64,000 nucleotides of DNA from Stenotrophomonas indicatrix (GCA_041545745.1 CP168152.1:2292001-2356000); one strand, 5' to 3'. Shown: positions 51,686 through 60,741, counted from the stretch's first letter. The notes: generated from the sequence alone by a model not told the origin. Numbers and translations are program-made.

Positions 51686-52222
51686 ATGCCTTCCGCACAA
51701 CAGATTGCCTGCCGCTGTGGCGAAGTGGGATTGAACGTGGCCGGCGCGCCCATCGCCTGCGTCGACTGCTGCTGCAACAGCTGCCGTGCTGCGGGCCTGC
51801 GCCTGCAGCGCCTGCCCGGTGCGCAGCGGCTGCTTGGGCCGCATGCAACCACCCGGTTCGTCATGTATCGCAAGGACCGTGTCGAGTTCCCGGTGGGATT
51901 CGAGCGTCTGGCCTCGTTCCGCCTTTGCGCCGATGCAGGCAGCCGCCGTGTGCTGGCTACCTGCTGCAACACGCCGCTGTTTCTGGAACTGAAGGGCGGC
52001 CACTGGCTGAGCCTGTATGGCGCGCTGTGGCCGGAGGATGCGCGGCCGCCACTGCAGATGCGCACCATGGTGGGCGATCTGCCCGATCCCTCCGTGCTGC
52101 CCGCCGATGTACCCAACCTCAAGCAACACTCGCTGCGCTTCCACGCCCGGTTGATGAAGGCCTGGATTGCGATGGGCCTGCGCAGCCCGGATATCCGCAT
52201 CGAAGGAGAGATCCATGCCTGA
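51686..52222 (+). CDS. GFA-like (DUF6151) protein
   Basis: 178 residues with six or more Cys in the first 40 (C-R-C-G, then C-V-D-C-C-C-N-S-C-R), then C-A and C-C-N-T-P near 90-96. These would hold zinc as in the GFA fold. Function unknown. Its stop overlaps the start of the next gene by 8 bases. Confidence 0.7.
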   Translation: MPSAQQIACRCGEVGLNVAGAPIACVDCCCNSCRAAGLRLQRLPGAQRLLGPHATTRFVMYRKDRVEFPVGFERLASFRLCADAGSRRVLATCCNTPLFLELKGGHWLSLYGALWPEDARPPLQMRTMVGDLPDPSVLPADVPNLKQHSLRFHARLMKAWIAMGLRSPDIRIEGEIHA

Positions 52223-52541
52223 GCCAGACAAGATCGAGATCGAGAGCATCACCTCGCCGGGCAAGACCCAGCGTGTCGATCGGGCCAAGTACAGGGCCAT
52301 GCGCACGGCCCTGCTCGGCGTACTGCCGCGAACGCCACCCGGGGTTTCTGTTGCCGATGCCAAGCAGTCACTGCTGCCAGCGCTGCCTGCAGACCTGTTC
52401 CCCGGTGGTGCGACGGCAGGCTGGTGGCTGAAGGCGGTGCAGCTGGATCTGGAAGCCAAGGGCGTGATCGAACGCGCCGCTGGCAAGCCCGTGCGGTTGT
52501 TCAAGCACGTGGCCGTTGGTCGAACCGCGGAGACGCCATGA
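52215..52541 (+). CDS. Small conserved protein, DUF6958-like
   Basis: 108 residues from ATG 52215. It reads I-E-I-E-S-I-T-S-P-G-K-T-x-R-V-D then Y-R-A-M-R-T-A-L-L, F-P-G-G-A-T-A-G-W-W-L-K-A-V-Q-L-D-L-E-A-K-G, which matches my memory of a short DUF6958 family. The function is unknown. It is joined by overlaps to both neighbours (8 and 4 bases). Confidence 0.6.
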   Translation: MPEPDKIEIESITSPGKTQRVDRAKYRAMRTALLGVLPRTPPGVSVADAKQSLLPALPADLFPGGATAGWWLKAVQLDLEAKGVIERAAGKPVRLFKHVAVGRTAETP

Positions 52542-53527
52542 CAAGTCCCCCAAACGCTGCGCCTTCGCCTTCGCGCAGGTCACTGCTGATCGGTGCTGGG
52601 CTGTTGCTGGCCACGGCCTGGCTGCCAACCGCGCGGGGCGCCAACGCAGACTCGCCCGACCCCATGGATGCCGCAGCGTTCGCCGCCCGCCGGCGTTGGA
52701 TCCGCACACCGTTCGGACGTATCGCCTGCGTGCAACAAGGGAAAGGTCCCGTCGTACTGTTCCTGCACGGCTTCCCGTTGAGTGGCTTCCAGTGGCGGCA
52801 TGCAATCGCGCAGCTATCCCCGTCTCGCCGCTGCATTGCACCGGATTTCATGGGACTGGGCCACAGCCAGGTAGCCGCGACACAGGACCTGTCCCCGCAG
52901 GCGCAGAGCGACATGCTCGCTGCTTTGCTTGATGCGCTGTCAGTTGCTGTGGTCGATCTGGTCGCCAATGACAGCGGCGGCACCGTGGCCCAGCTGTTCG
53001 CCGTGCAGCACCCGCAGCGCGTTCGCACGATGCTGCTGAGCAACTGCGACGTGCACGAGAACAGCCCACCCCCGCAGATGAAGAACTCACTGGCCGCCGC
53101 ACGTGCAGGCACCTATCACCTGAAGATCGCGCGGCATCTGCAGGATCGTCAATATGCGCGGTCAGCGGCAGGCATCGGTGGCTCTGCCTATGTCGATCCG
53201 GCACATTTCAGCGATGAGGCCATCGAATACAGCTTCCGGCCACTGGTGTCATCGCCCCTGCGCCAGCAGCAGCTGAATCGCCATCTGGCAGCCTTTGAAC
53301 CGAATCCGCTGCTGGCCATCGAGGCTGCACTGAAGCGAAGCATGATCCCCACGCGAATGGTGTGGGGAACGGCCGATACGCTGTTTCCGGGACGCTGGGC
53401 CGAGTGGCTGCACCAGACCCTGCCGGCGTCACGCGGCATCCGCTGGGTGGATGGCGGACGCCTGTTCTGGCCGGAGGAACAGCCTACGCTGCTTGCCGAT
53501 GAGGCCCGGGCGCTTTGGAGTGCCTGA
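52538..53527 (+). CDS. Tat-exported alpha/beta hydrolase with Asp nucleophile elbow
   Basis: 329 residues from ATG 52538. A twin-arginine signal S-R-R-S-L-L precedes a hydrophobic run ending near A-R-G-A. The core has F-L-H-G-F-P, D-F-M-G-L-G-H-S, and the elbow V-A-N-D-S-G-G, where an Asp takes the nucleophile position as in haloalkane dehalogenases and epoxide hydrolases. The late position that normally holds the catalytic His reads G-G-R-L-F-W-P-E-E, without His. Activity is therefore doubtful. Its start overlaps the preceding gene by 4 bases. Confidence 0.75.
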   Translation: MTSPPNAAPSPSRRSLLIGAGLLLATAWLPTARGANADSPDPMDAAAFAARRRWIRTPFGRIACVQQGKGPVVLFLHGFPLSGFQWRHAIAQLSPSRRCIAPDFMGLGHSQVAATQDLSPQAQSDMLAALLDALSVAVVDLVANDSGGTVAQLFAVQHPQRVRTMLLSNCDVHENSPPPQMKNSLAAARAGTYHLKIARHLQDRQYARSAAGIGGSAYVDPAHFSDEAIEYSFRPLVSSPLRQQQLNRHLAAFEPNPLLAIEAALKRSMIPTRMVWGTADTLFPGRWAEWLHQTLPASRGIRWVDGGRLFWPEEQPTLLADEARALWSA

Positions 53528-53533
53528 CCCGCT

Positions 53534-53555
53534 GCGCCAGCCGTTGGGCTGGCGC
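53534..53555. terminator. Bidirectional terminator between convergent genes
   Basis: GCGCCAGCC-GTTG-GGCTGGCGC: a perfect 9-base stem with a 4-base loop, 7 bases past the hydrolase stop and 8 bases from the end of the effector gene. Confidence 0.65.
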
Positions 53556-53562
53556 GCCCGAC

Positions 53563-55416
53563 TCAACGCGCCATGGCCCGTGCAGCGTGTTCCTGGGACG
53601 TCTGCTCCCGCTCCTGCTGCTGGCTCACCTGCTCTGAGCTTGCCGCCAGCGCTGCGCCCTGCTGCAGCTCCCGCACGTGCTCGCTGACTGGCGTCGCCAC
53701 CGCCTGCGCGGTCTCGGTGCGGGCGATCTGTCGATCCGCAGCGTGCGGCTGGCCCTGCACCGCGAATGCATACCTGCCGTCGTCACTGAGCACGGCCTGG
53801 TCAATCCGCTGCATGCCCTTGTCCTTGGCCGCTACCAGCAGTGCCATGCCAAGGCGTTCGCTCATTTCATCCGGCTGTCGCCCCATCGCCTGGTCGAGGC
53901 TGCTCACCGCCCCTTGGCTCTGCAACCACAGGCCATGGTCCGGGCTGGCGGTGTGCCGTGGATCCTGCCGCGGCAGCAGGGGTGTCGGTGGCGCCGGTGA
54001 CTGCAGGTGCTCGCCCTGCACCGCCGCGTCGATCTTCTGCAGATCCTTGCCGCCGGCCGCGGCAATGTGGAACATGCGCTCGGCCATGCCGTAGGTGGAT
54101 TGCCCCTGGTTGCGCGCCAGCCCCAGGGCAAAAGCATCCACATCCTGCTGCGGCTTGCCGCTGCCGTCCTCTGCAAGCACCTGCCACGATGGCCCCAGCA
54201 TCGGGTTGTGCTTGACCATCGACTGGGTGCGCTCCATCAGCGTGCGCATCTGGGCCTCGCTGAAGCTCAGCGTGTTCAGCTCGCCGGCCTTCATCGGCCC
54301 GCGATTGCCGGTGGGGTCGCCGGACAACGCCGCGTTGACCATCCCGGCAATCTGTTCGCCCTGGGCATGCCCGCGCAGGTCGAAGGTGAATTCGTAGCGG
54401 CGCTGCGCCATGTCTTCCTGTCCGTCGGCGCCGTAAGCGCTGACCCGGGTTGCCGGCAGGTTGCCGTTGTACTGCACGCTGCGCAGCTCGGTGCGGCTGC
54501 CATCTTCGCGACTGACCTGCACCACATCGCCGCTGTTGCGTGCACCGGCCAGGTCGACGCCAAACGTGTCGCCGTAGCCGACCTTCAGCCGCGCCTGCGA
54601 ACTCATGCCCAGCCGCTCGACCGTGGCCAGATCCTGCACGCCCGGGGTCTGGCTGTTCAGCGTGCCGTTGTCGATGAACTGTTCATAGGCCTGGCGACCT
54701 TCGGGTTGATCGATGTCGAAGGTCGCAGTGCGGACGGCCGAATGACCGAGCGCGTCCTGGCGGCCGGCAATCGCGCTGAACCTGCCTGCATTGAATCCCA
54801 TACCGTTGAAGGCTTCGACCGCTTCATTCGGCCCGGTGGTGACGCGCACGCGGCCATCATCCAGGCGATCCACGCGGTAACTGGCACCGCTGGCCTCGGT
54901 TGTCTGGCTCTGCATGGCGATGTTGCGGAAACTACCTTCCAGTGCGGTGCCGGTGAACTGCTGGCCATCCAGGGTGACGCTGCCCCCCTTGGGAAGGGTC
55001 TGCGGATCAAACGGATTGATGCGGGTGGGATCGAGGTCCACGGCGTCGCTGGGCAGGCTGACCCTGTAGCGCCCGCGTACGCCCGTGCTGCTGGTGTCCT
55101 GGAAGCCGGCGCCCTTCACGCTTGCACCGACCACCGACTCCATCGTGAGCAGGTAATCCCTGCCGCCATCGGGTGTCGGGCTGCCGGCCATGTTCAGCGA
55201 CGTGCCCTGGAACTGCGATGCAAGACCGGACGCTGCGCGCTTCTGCTCGGCGCCCACTTTCAAGGCGCCGTCGCCTTCGTTCAACGTGACCGAGTATCCG
55301 CCGGCAGCAGCCCGGACCTCGCTGTTGGCCGAGGTATAGGTCGGATCGAACGACGCCGTGGCGGCATCGCGCGGCGCATCCGGGGTTGCGCCTTCCTTGC
55401 TGGTCTGGGCATTCAT
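53563..55416 (-). CDS. XVIPCD-containing putative type IV secretion effector (X-Tfe)
   Basis: 617 residues from ATG 55416, chosen over an ATG 24 bases earlier because of the M-N-A-Q start. The C-terminal part from about residue 494 fits the XVIPCD secretion signal of Xanthomonadales: H-G-L-W-L, then S-E-R-L-G-M-A-L-L-V-A-A-K-D-K-G-M-Q-R-I-D-Q-A-V-L-S-D, F-A-V-Q-G, and a Gln-rich tail. XVIPCD proteins are injected into rival bacteria by the X-type IV system. Residues 1-480 have a repeat-rich beta-like sequence of no recognised toxin family. No small immunity gene lies next to it. Confidence 0.8.
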   Translation of the reverse strand: MNAQTSKEGATPDAPRDAATASFDPTYTSANSEVRAAAGGYSVTLNEGDGALKVGAEQKRAASGLASQFQGTSLNMAGSPTPDGGRDYLLTMESVVGASVKGAGFQDTSSTGVRGRYRVSLPSDAVDLDPTRINPFDPQTLPKGGSVTLDGQQFTGTALEGSFRNIAMQSQTTEASGASYRVDRLDDGRVRVTTGPNEAVEAFNGMGFNAGRFSAIAGRQDALGHSAVRTATFDIDQPEGRQAYEQFIDNGTLNSQTPGVQDLATVERLGMSSQARLKVGYGDTFGVDLAGARNSGDVVQVSREDGSRTELRSVQYNGNLPATRVSAYGADGQEDMAQRRYEFTFDLRGHAQGEQIAGMVNAALSGDPTGNRGPMKAGELNTLSFSEAQMRTLMERTQSMVKHNPMLGPSWQVLAEDGSGKPQQDVDAFALGLARNQGQSTYGMAERMFHIAAAGGKDLQKIDAAVQGEHLQSPAPPTPLLPRQDPRHTASPDHGLWLQSQGAVSSLDQAMGRQPDEMSERLGMALLVAAKDKGMQRIDQAVLSDDGRYAFAVQGQPHAADRQIARTETAQAVATPVSEHVRELQQGAALAASSEQVSQQQEREQTSQEHAARAMAR

Positions 55417-55536
55417 GCCGTGACCTCCTTGAACAGACACGCGCTGATTATAGGGCGCAGCGTGCGCAGCACGTTCACATCACGCCGCAGCACCATCCAC
55501 AATGGTGATGGCCATCCCATTCCCTGCCGAGGGTCC

Positions 55537-57732
55537 ATGCCCCGCTCCCTCGCCCGCCCGCAGCGATGGCTCCACCCTGCCCGCAAGCTCCTGCCTTATC
55601 TGCTGGGCCTGTATCTGCTGTACCTGCTCGCGGGCAATGTCTTTCTCAACACGCCGCTGTTCGATCAGGTCACCAATCGCAAGCCGCACAAGTTCGTGAT
55701 GACCACCGGGCCCGCGATCACGCTGCTGCCGGGCCATGTGATCGCCTGGAACGTGCAGATGCGCGGCCACGTCAATCACACGGTGTATGTGCTGCGCGCA
55801 GACCGGGCCAGTGCGCGTCTGGCGCTGTTGCCACTGTTCCAGCGCGAGGTGCGCGTGCCCTCGCTGCACGCGACCGGCGTAGCCGCCGAGATCGCGCGGG
55901 TGGATGAGGCGATCCCCTCACCTCCGCGCGGCGATCGCGGCTGGACGTTGCGATTCGATGCCATTCACAGCGACAGCATCCGCAGCTTCCGCGCCGGCAA
56001 ATTGTTGATCGTCGGCGAAGGCAGCGGTACGGTCGGCTTCGTCAAGCAGCTGCGCGGCGGGCCATCGGAGCTGCTGGACTCGGAGGTGGCTTTCGCGGAT
56101 GCCGATGTGAGCATTGATGGCACCCAGCTGCTCGGCGACATGCAGTTGAAGTCGCAGTTCTCCTATCCACGGCACTACCGTGACCAAGCGCCGGGCCTGG
56201 AAAAGCTGGGCCTGCTGCACGCAGTGCTGGAGGTACAGGCGCGCAGCCAGGGGTTGCGCCTGGATACGGACACGCAACGACCCGCCGTTGCCAGCGCCGC
56301 CGTACCGGGGCAGCTGCAGGCCTCGCTTACCCTTGACCAGGGCGCCCTGCAGCCGGGCAGCCATGCCGTCTGGCGGGTTCCGTTGCAGGTAGGGGCCGGC
56401 GCACCGGACCGTGGAACGCTGGCGATACAGCTGGATGCCGCTCGCGATATCCGTCTGCAGGCGCGATTGCCGCAGCGCGATGGCACCGGTGCTGCACTGG
56501 ACGCGGATCTGATCATTGCCGGGCGACACCTTCCATTTGACGATCCCAGCGAGGTGCTGGGGCGCACCTCCGGCACGGTCAAGGGCGAATGGACCTTCAC
56601 CTCGCTCAACTGGATTCCCGCACTGTTCGTGCAGAAGCCCTGGTTCCAGCTGCAGGGCGGCGGCGTGCTGCGCGCGGACCTGCGCCTGCAGAACGGCGAG
56701 CTGGCCGCCGGCAGCAGAGTCGATATTCCCGCGGCGCGGGCGGTGGCCGAGGTCGCCGGCGTGCACATGCAGGGAACGGCCAGCGCGCATGGGCAACTGC
56801 AGGCCGGCACGCCGACTCGCGCCGTGCTGGCAGTGAAGCTTCCCACGTTCAATGCCCGTGCGGGCAACGCCAAAGGTGCCACGCTGTTCGATGGGCGCGA
56901 CCTGGCGCTGACACTGACCGGTGACGGCCGCCTGCGCGAGCTGCGCAAGGGTGTGCGTGCGCAGCTGCGCTTCGATGACGCGACCATTCCAGACCTCACC
57001 GCCTACAACCGCTACCTGGGCAGCGGCCAAGTGCGGCTGCTGGGAGGCGCCGGCCAGGTGAGCGGCGATGCTCAGCTTGATACCCAGGGCCGGGTCGGCA
57101 ACGGCAGTGTCCGCCTGCGCAGTCAACGCGCACGCCTTCAGGTGGCCGGGCTCGACCTGCAGGGCGATGCGCGCGTGGATGGCAGGCTGCGGCGCGGCGA
57201 CTTCAGCCAGCGCCGGTTCGATCTGGGCGGAAGTGTGATCGAGCTGCGCAATGTGCAGGTGGGTGACCAGCAGCGACCACAACCGTGGTGGGGCCGGGTC
57301 ACCATCGCCCGCGGCGACATCGATGCGCAGTCACCGTTCCAAGTGGACGCACGTGCGGACCTCGCCATGCGCGACGCCGGACCACTACTGGCGCTGTTTG
57401 CAGAGCGCAGCGATTATCCGCGCTGGGCATTGTCCCTGCTCGATTCCGGCCAGGTGGATGCGCACACCCGACTGCGCTGGCGGGCCGGGCATCTGGTGCT
57501 GGATGGGCTGCAAGCGGAAAACGAGCGTCTTTCGCTGCGTGCGCGGCTGGATCTGCTGGACCAGCGCAAGCGTGGCGACCTCTACCTGCGCTGGGGCCTG
57601 CTGGGCGCCGGCATCGAGCTGGATGGCCAGCGCCGGCAATGGCATCTGGCCGGCGCGCGCGAGTGGTTCGAGGGTCGGCCTGCGTTGTTGCCAGCCCCTG
57701 CGCAGTCCAGCGCCGGTGGCACGGCCGACTGA
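55537..57732 (+). CDS. AsmA-like periplasmic inner-membrane protein
   Basis: 731 residues from ATG 55537. A single helix near 20-38 (L-P-Y-L-L-G-L-Y-L-L-Y-L-L-A) anchors it, followed by a long beta-rich periplasmic region of repeated strand pairs, typical of the AsmA/YhdP superfamily that spans the periplasm and moves lipids. The closest family was not identified. A 1,530-base open frame before this ATG is antisense to the effector and is not part of the gene. Confidence 0.75.
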   Translation: MPRSLARPQRWLHPARKLLPYLLGLYLLYLLAGNVFLNTPLFDQVTNRKPHKFVMTTGPAITLLPGHVIAWNVQMRGHVNHTVYVLRADRASARLALLPLFQREVRVPSLHATGVAAEIARVDEAIPSPPRGDRGWTLRFDAIHSDSIRSFRAGKLLIVGEGSGTVGFVKQLRGGPSELLDSEVAFADADVSIDGTQLLGDMQLKSQFSYPRHYRDQAPGLEKLGLLHAVLEVQARSQGLRLDTDTQRPAVASAAVPGQLQASLTLDQGALQPGSHAVWRVPLQVGAGAPDRGTLAIQLDAARDIRLQARLPQRDGTGAALDADLIIAGRHLPFDDPSEVLGRTSGTVKGEWTFTSLNWIPALFVQKPWFQLQGGGVLRADLRLQNGELAAGSRVDIPAARAVAEVAGVHMQGTASAHGQLQAGTPTRAVLAVKLPTFNARAGNAKGATLFDGRDLALTLTGDGRLRELRKGVRAQLRFDDATIPDLTAYNRYLGSGQVRLLGGAGQVSGDAQLDTQGRVGNGSVRLRSQRARLQVAGLDLQGDARVDGRLRRGDFSQRRFDLGGSVIELRNVQVGDQQRPQPWWGRVTIARGDIDAQSPFQVDARADLAMRDAGPLLALFAERSDYPRWALSLLDSGQVDAHTRLRWRAGHLVLDGLQAENERLSLRARLDLLDQRKRGDLYLRWGLLGAGIELDGQRRQWHLAGAREWFEGRPALLPAPAQSSAGGTAD

Positions 57733-57742
57733 ACGGGCGCCT

Positions 57743-57768
57743 GCATCCAGTCAAGACGCATCTGCGTA
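57743..57768 (+). promoter_or_regulatory. ECF-type promoter before tspO
   Basis: GCATCCA at 57743-57749, 15 bases, CGTA at 57765-57768. It matches three other promoters in the region exactly in both hexamer cores and spacing. The TspO start is 45 bases downstream. Confidence 0.75.
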
Positions 57769-57812
57769 CAACGCGCTGTCACAACCGGTGGCAGTGCTGA
57801 AGGAGATACACC

Positions 57813-58298
57813 ATGAATGTCCGCAGGCAGGCAGTTGGCCTTATCGGCTGGTTCTTCATCACTTTCCTCGCCGCTGCGCTGGGCGCCCGCGCCTCGATCT
57901 CGGCAGCCGACTTCTACGCAGGCCTCACCTTGCCTGCATGGGCACCGCCTGCCAGCGTGTTTGGCCCGGTGTGGACGGTGCTATACGCGCTGATGGCATT
58001 GGCCGCGTGGCTGGTCTGGCGCCAGAGCGGATGGCGTGTGGCCAAGACTGCGCTGGTGCTCTACCTGCTGCAGTTGGCGCTCAATGTGCTGTGGAGCTGG
58101 CTGTTCTTCGGCTGGAAACAGGGGGCGCTGGCGTTTGCTGACATTCTGCTGTTGCTGGTGCTGATCGTGGCCACGGTGGTCGCCTTCCATCGCGTGCGCC
58201 CGGCAGCGGCGTGGCTGCTGCTGCCTTACCTGGCATGGGTGGCCTTCGCCAGCGCGCTCAACTACGCGGTGTGGCAGGCCAACTCGACTGTGCTCTAG
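57813..58298 (+). CDS. tspO: TspO/MBR-family tryptophan-rich sensory protein
   Basis: 161 residues with five helices. The first contains G-W-F-F-I-T-F-L-A-A-A-L-G, and P-A-W-A-P-P-A-S-V-F-G-P-V-W-T-V-L-Y is the family signature. Members bind porphyrins or tetrapyrrole degradation products and regulate stress responses, including in photosynthetic bacteria. An ECF-type promoter shared with the sigma factor locus precedes it, so it is probably part of that regulon. Confidence 0.9.
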   Translation: MNVRRQAVGLIGWFFITFLAAALGARASISAADFYAGLTLPAWAPPASVFGPVWTVLYALMALAAWLVWRQSGWRVAKTALVLYLLQLALNVLWSWLFFGWKQGALAFADILLLLVLIVATVVAFHRVRPAAAWLLLPYLAWVAFASALNYAVWQANSTVL

Positions 58299-58309
58299 CC
58301 GGACACGGC

Positions 58310-58606
58310 TTACAGAGCGTGTGGCGCCTGCCGCCACTGACGCAGCGCGCTGCCCCTGAAGGCCTGCTCACCGCAGCCGGTCGGGCAGCGCAGCACCCGT
58401 GCGGCAGAGGTGCTCACAAGCCCATCGCCTTCCTGCGCCTTGAACACCAGCTCGCAGGACAGGCAGCGCGCCACCAGAGAATAGAGATGGACGATGCGGC
58501 CACTGCCGGGATCCTGAAGTGCATCGACATTCAGCAGGTCAAAACGACCGTTGTCAGGTGCGGGGAGCGCCGGGCGAAGCGGAGAGGACGATGGCTGCAG
58601 GTTCAC
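58310..58606 (-). CDS. Small cysteine-containing protein of unknown function
   Basis: 98 residues with C-L-S-C and C-P-T-G-C, a possible zinc ribbon, near 48-51 and 74-78. It ends 11 bases from the TspO stop on the other strand. It has no recognised family. Confidence 0.55.
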   Translation of the reverse strand: MNLQPSSSPLRPALPAPDNGRFDLLNVDALQDPGSGRIVHLYSLVARCLSCELVFKAQEGDGLVSTSAARVLRCPTGCGEQAFRGSALRQWRQAPHAL

Positions 58607-58677
58607 GTCGATGCATCACAGAATAAGGAACCTCGACTGTAGTTGCCTCGATGTGCAGCAGATGTGCACCACGCTGT

Positions 58678-59361
58678 TCAATCTGCGGACGCTGCACCCA
58701 GCCGATTGATCTGCGCGCATTCCAGCACCTGCGGTGGGTCAGGCATCGTCGCCAGCACGATCATCGCGCGGCCGATGGCCTCGTTGCTGGTCACCAGTGA
58801 AGGCATGATGCGACCGGCGGCGGCCATGACGGGACCACCGAAGCGGTACAGCGGCTTCAGCGCCGCATGGCGGGTGCCGGTTCCCTCCACGGGGCGCACC
58901 CCGGCAGGACGCAGCATGACGGCACGCATAGCGAGCTGCGCCAGCGCGGCCTCGGTCTCACCCTTGATGCGCAGCGGCATGATCCGGCTGTGTGGATTGG
59001 CGTGGGCACCGGAGACATACAGGAACCGGCCGTCTGGATTCGCCTCGGCCCATGCCGCAGCGACAGCCAGGGTGGCATCGAGCGTGACCTTCCGATACTC
59101 ATCCTCGGCGGTGCCGACCGGCGGCGCGCCGGCGCAGTAGAAACAGGCATCGAATCCGGCCAACTGCGGGCTCACGTTGCGGGCCTGCTGAAAATCCGCC
59201 AGCACGATCTGCTCGATCCGCGCGTCCAGCCCGGCTTGGCTGCGGACCAGGGCCGCGGTCCGCACCACCTGTGGCGAAGCGAGGCAGGCACGGGCAACGC
59301 CCTGCCCGACCAATCCGGTCGCACCGGTCAGAAGAATCCGCAGCGGACGTGTCTGGTGCAT
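58678..59361 (-). CDS. NAD(P)H-binding Rossmann protein, COG0702/COG0451-like
   Basis: 227 residues. A Rossmann loop T-G-A-T-G-L-V-G-Q-G is at 12-21. The middle reads F-Y-C-A-G-A-P-P-V-G-T-A-E-D-E-Y and V-S-G-A-H-A-N-P. It lacks the Y-x-x-x-K of classic dehydrogenases. Related NAD(P)-binding proteins belong to RpoE-ChrR regulons in other bacteria. It follows the ChrR gene by 19 bases and is probably co-transcribed. Confidence 0.75.
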   Translation of the reverse strand: MHQTRPLRILLTGATGLVGQGVARACLASPQVVRTAALVRSQAGLDARIEQIVLADFQQARNVSPQLAGFDACFYCAGAPPVGTAEDEYRKVTLDATLAVAAAWAEANPDGRFLYVSGAHANPHSRIMPLRIKGETEAALAQLAMRAVMLRPAGVRPVEGTGTRHAALKPLYRFGGPVMAAAGRIMPSLVTSNEAIGRAMIVLATMPDPPQVLECAQINRLGAASAD

Positions 59362-59380
59362 GCGTTGACCTTGAAGAAGC

Positions 59381-60055
59381 CTAGAGTTTCACGAAGCGCT
59401 GGATCTTCCGTGCCAGCCAACCACTGAACACCAGCGGCGCGTCCAGCGCGGACACGCAGATGCACGGTACGCCAGGCGCCGTTACCGGCTGGTGCTCGAC
59501 ATCCTCGTCCAGGTCTGCAACATCGCCCGGCGCGAACAGCCCAAGCGCATCATTGTAGGAGCCTCGCAGGATCTGGGTCAGTTCGCTGCGGCCATGGCTG
59601 TGCATCGGCAGGCATTTGCCCGGCGCGATCTTCAGCATGATCAGCGATGGCATCTGCTCGGCGCGGATGCAATGCACGCCAGGGGCCATCCAGCGCCAGT
59701 GCAGCCGACCCAGCGAATCACCAAAGTAAGGATGCAGTGACCTCGGCAGATGGTCCGGGTCGGCCTCGGGCCGTTCCGGCGGCATCGACCGCAGCGGGCT
59801 CGGCACGATGCCGGCGTGGTCCTCAACGAGCTGCGCAAGCATTGCCTCGCGCAGCCCCGCTCGCCGCGCCTCAGCCGCCGACGGCTGGGTCTGCTCCAGC
59901 AGTGCGGCGCCGATGGCCTCGGCTTCGCGCAGGCGCTGGCGGCAGTGCGGGCACTGTTCAAGATGGGTGCCGGCGACGATGCTCAGGGGCGTCGGCAGGG
60001 CGCCGGCGGCGTAGCTCATCAGCGTCGACTCATGCAGATGGTGGTGCGGATTCAT
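59381..60055 (-). CDS. chrR: ChrR-type anti-sigma factor with cupin domain
   Basis: 224 residues. The zinc anti-sigma motif H-L-E-Q-C-P-H-C has His31, Cys35 and Cys38 in the H-x3-C-x2-C pattern. The C-terminal cupin contains P-M-H-S-H-G-R-S-E-L, the ChrR cupin metal site. ChrR binds and blocks a cognate ECF sigma factor; singlet oxygen releases it in Rhodobacter. Its start overlaps the sigma factor's stop by 4 bases, as for a sigma/anti-sigma pair. Confidence 0.88.
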   Translation of the reverse strand: MNPHHHLHESTLMSYAAGALPTPLSIVAGTHLEQCPHCRQRLREAEAIGAALLEQTQPSAAEARRAGLREAMLAQLVEDHAGIVPSPLRSMPPERPEADPDHLPRSLHPYFGDSLGRLHWRWMAPGVHCIRAEQMPSLIMLKIAPGKCLPMHSHGRSELTQILRGSYNDALGLFAPGDVADLDEDVEHQPVTAPGVPCICVSALDAPLVFSGWLARKIQRFVKL

Positions 60056-60675
60056 GGTGCACCCCCGACCTTCGACTGCAACTGCAGGAACGCTCGTCGC
60101 AGGTGCGATTTGACCGTGCCCAGCGGCATGCCCAGCGCCTGCGCGATCTCGCTGTGGCTCTTGGCCTCGAAGTAGGACATCCGTACCAGGCGCGCCTGCG
60201 TGGCCGGCAGCTCGTTGATGCGTTGGCGCAGGCGGGCATGGTCGGCAAACTGCTCGGCGCTGCTGCGCTCGCTGATGTCACCGGCAGCAGCGTCCTCAAC
60301 CGCTTCCTGCACCTGCATCCAGCTGCGCTCACGGCGCACCCGGTCGATGTGCAGGTTGCGGCCGATGCGATACAGCCAAGTGCTCAGCGCGCCCTGCGCA
60401 GGATCGAATTCGGCCGCGCGCAGCCACAGGCGCAGCAGGCACTCCTGGGCCAGTTCTTCGGCCACCGCCGCAGGTGCGCCAAGGCCGCGCAGGTAGATGC
60501 ACAGGCGCGGCATGAAATGGTCGTAGATGCGCATGAAGCAGTCACGGTCGCGCAGCCGGGCGACGCCGTCCATCTCGCCGTTCCAGTTCGTCGGCTCGTT
60601 GCTGGGCTGCTGTGAACTGGACACGATCCGCGCGGTGTCAAAGGAAAGAGAGGGGCTGGCGGGAGGACGGTACAT
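60052..60675 (-). CDS. rpoE: ECF sigma factor, RpoE/ECF11 type
   Basis: 207 residues. Region 2 is at about 55-110 (H-F-M-P-R-L-C-I-Y-L-R-G-L-G, then A-E-E-L-A-Q-E-C-L-L-R-L-W). Region 4 near 155-195 has L-P-A-T-Q-A-R-L-V-R-M-S-Y-F-E-A-K-S-H-S-E-I-A and G-T-V-K-S-H-L-R-R. With ChrR as partner it belongs to the ECF11 group that answers singlet oxygen. A promoter with the regulon motif precedes it, implying autoregulation. Confidence 0.87.
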   Translation of the reverse strand: MYRPPASPSLSFDTARIVSSSQQPSNEPTNWNGEMDGVARLRDRDCFMRIYDHFMPRLCIYLRGLGAPAAVAEELAQECLLRLWLRAAEFDPAQGALSTWLYRIGRNLHIDRVRRERSWMQVQEAVEDAAAGDISERSSAEQFADHARLRQRINELPATQARLVRMSYFEAKSHSEIAQALGMPLGTVKSHLRRAFLQLQSKVGGAP

Positions 60676-60715
60676 CGGCGGGGGCAGCCGTTGAGTGAAG
60701 AGGAGTCCTTCCCTC

Positions 60716-60741
60716 TACGCACAGCAGCGCCGGTTGGATGC
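60716..60741 (-). promoter_or_regulatory. ECF-type promoter of the sigma factor gene
   Basis: On the minus strand GCATCCA at 60741-60735, 15 bases, CGTA at 60719-60716. It is 41 bases before the sigma factor's start. It is divergent from a like promoter only 22 bases away at 60763. Confidence 0.75.

Noticed and set aside
54007..55536. A long plus-strand open frame continuous with the AsmA-like gene (over 1,200 residues if joined)
   Set aside because: It is the antisense of the XVIPCD effector gene, has low-complexity residue composition, and the AsmA-like family has its membrane anchor right after ATG 55537.
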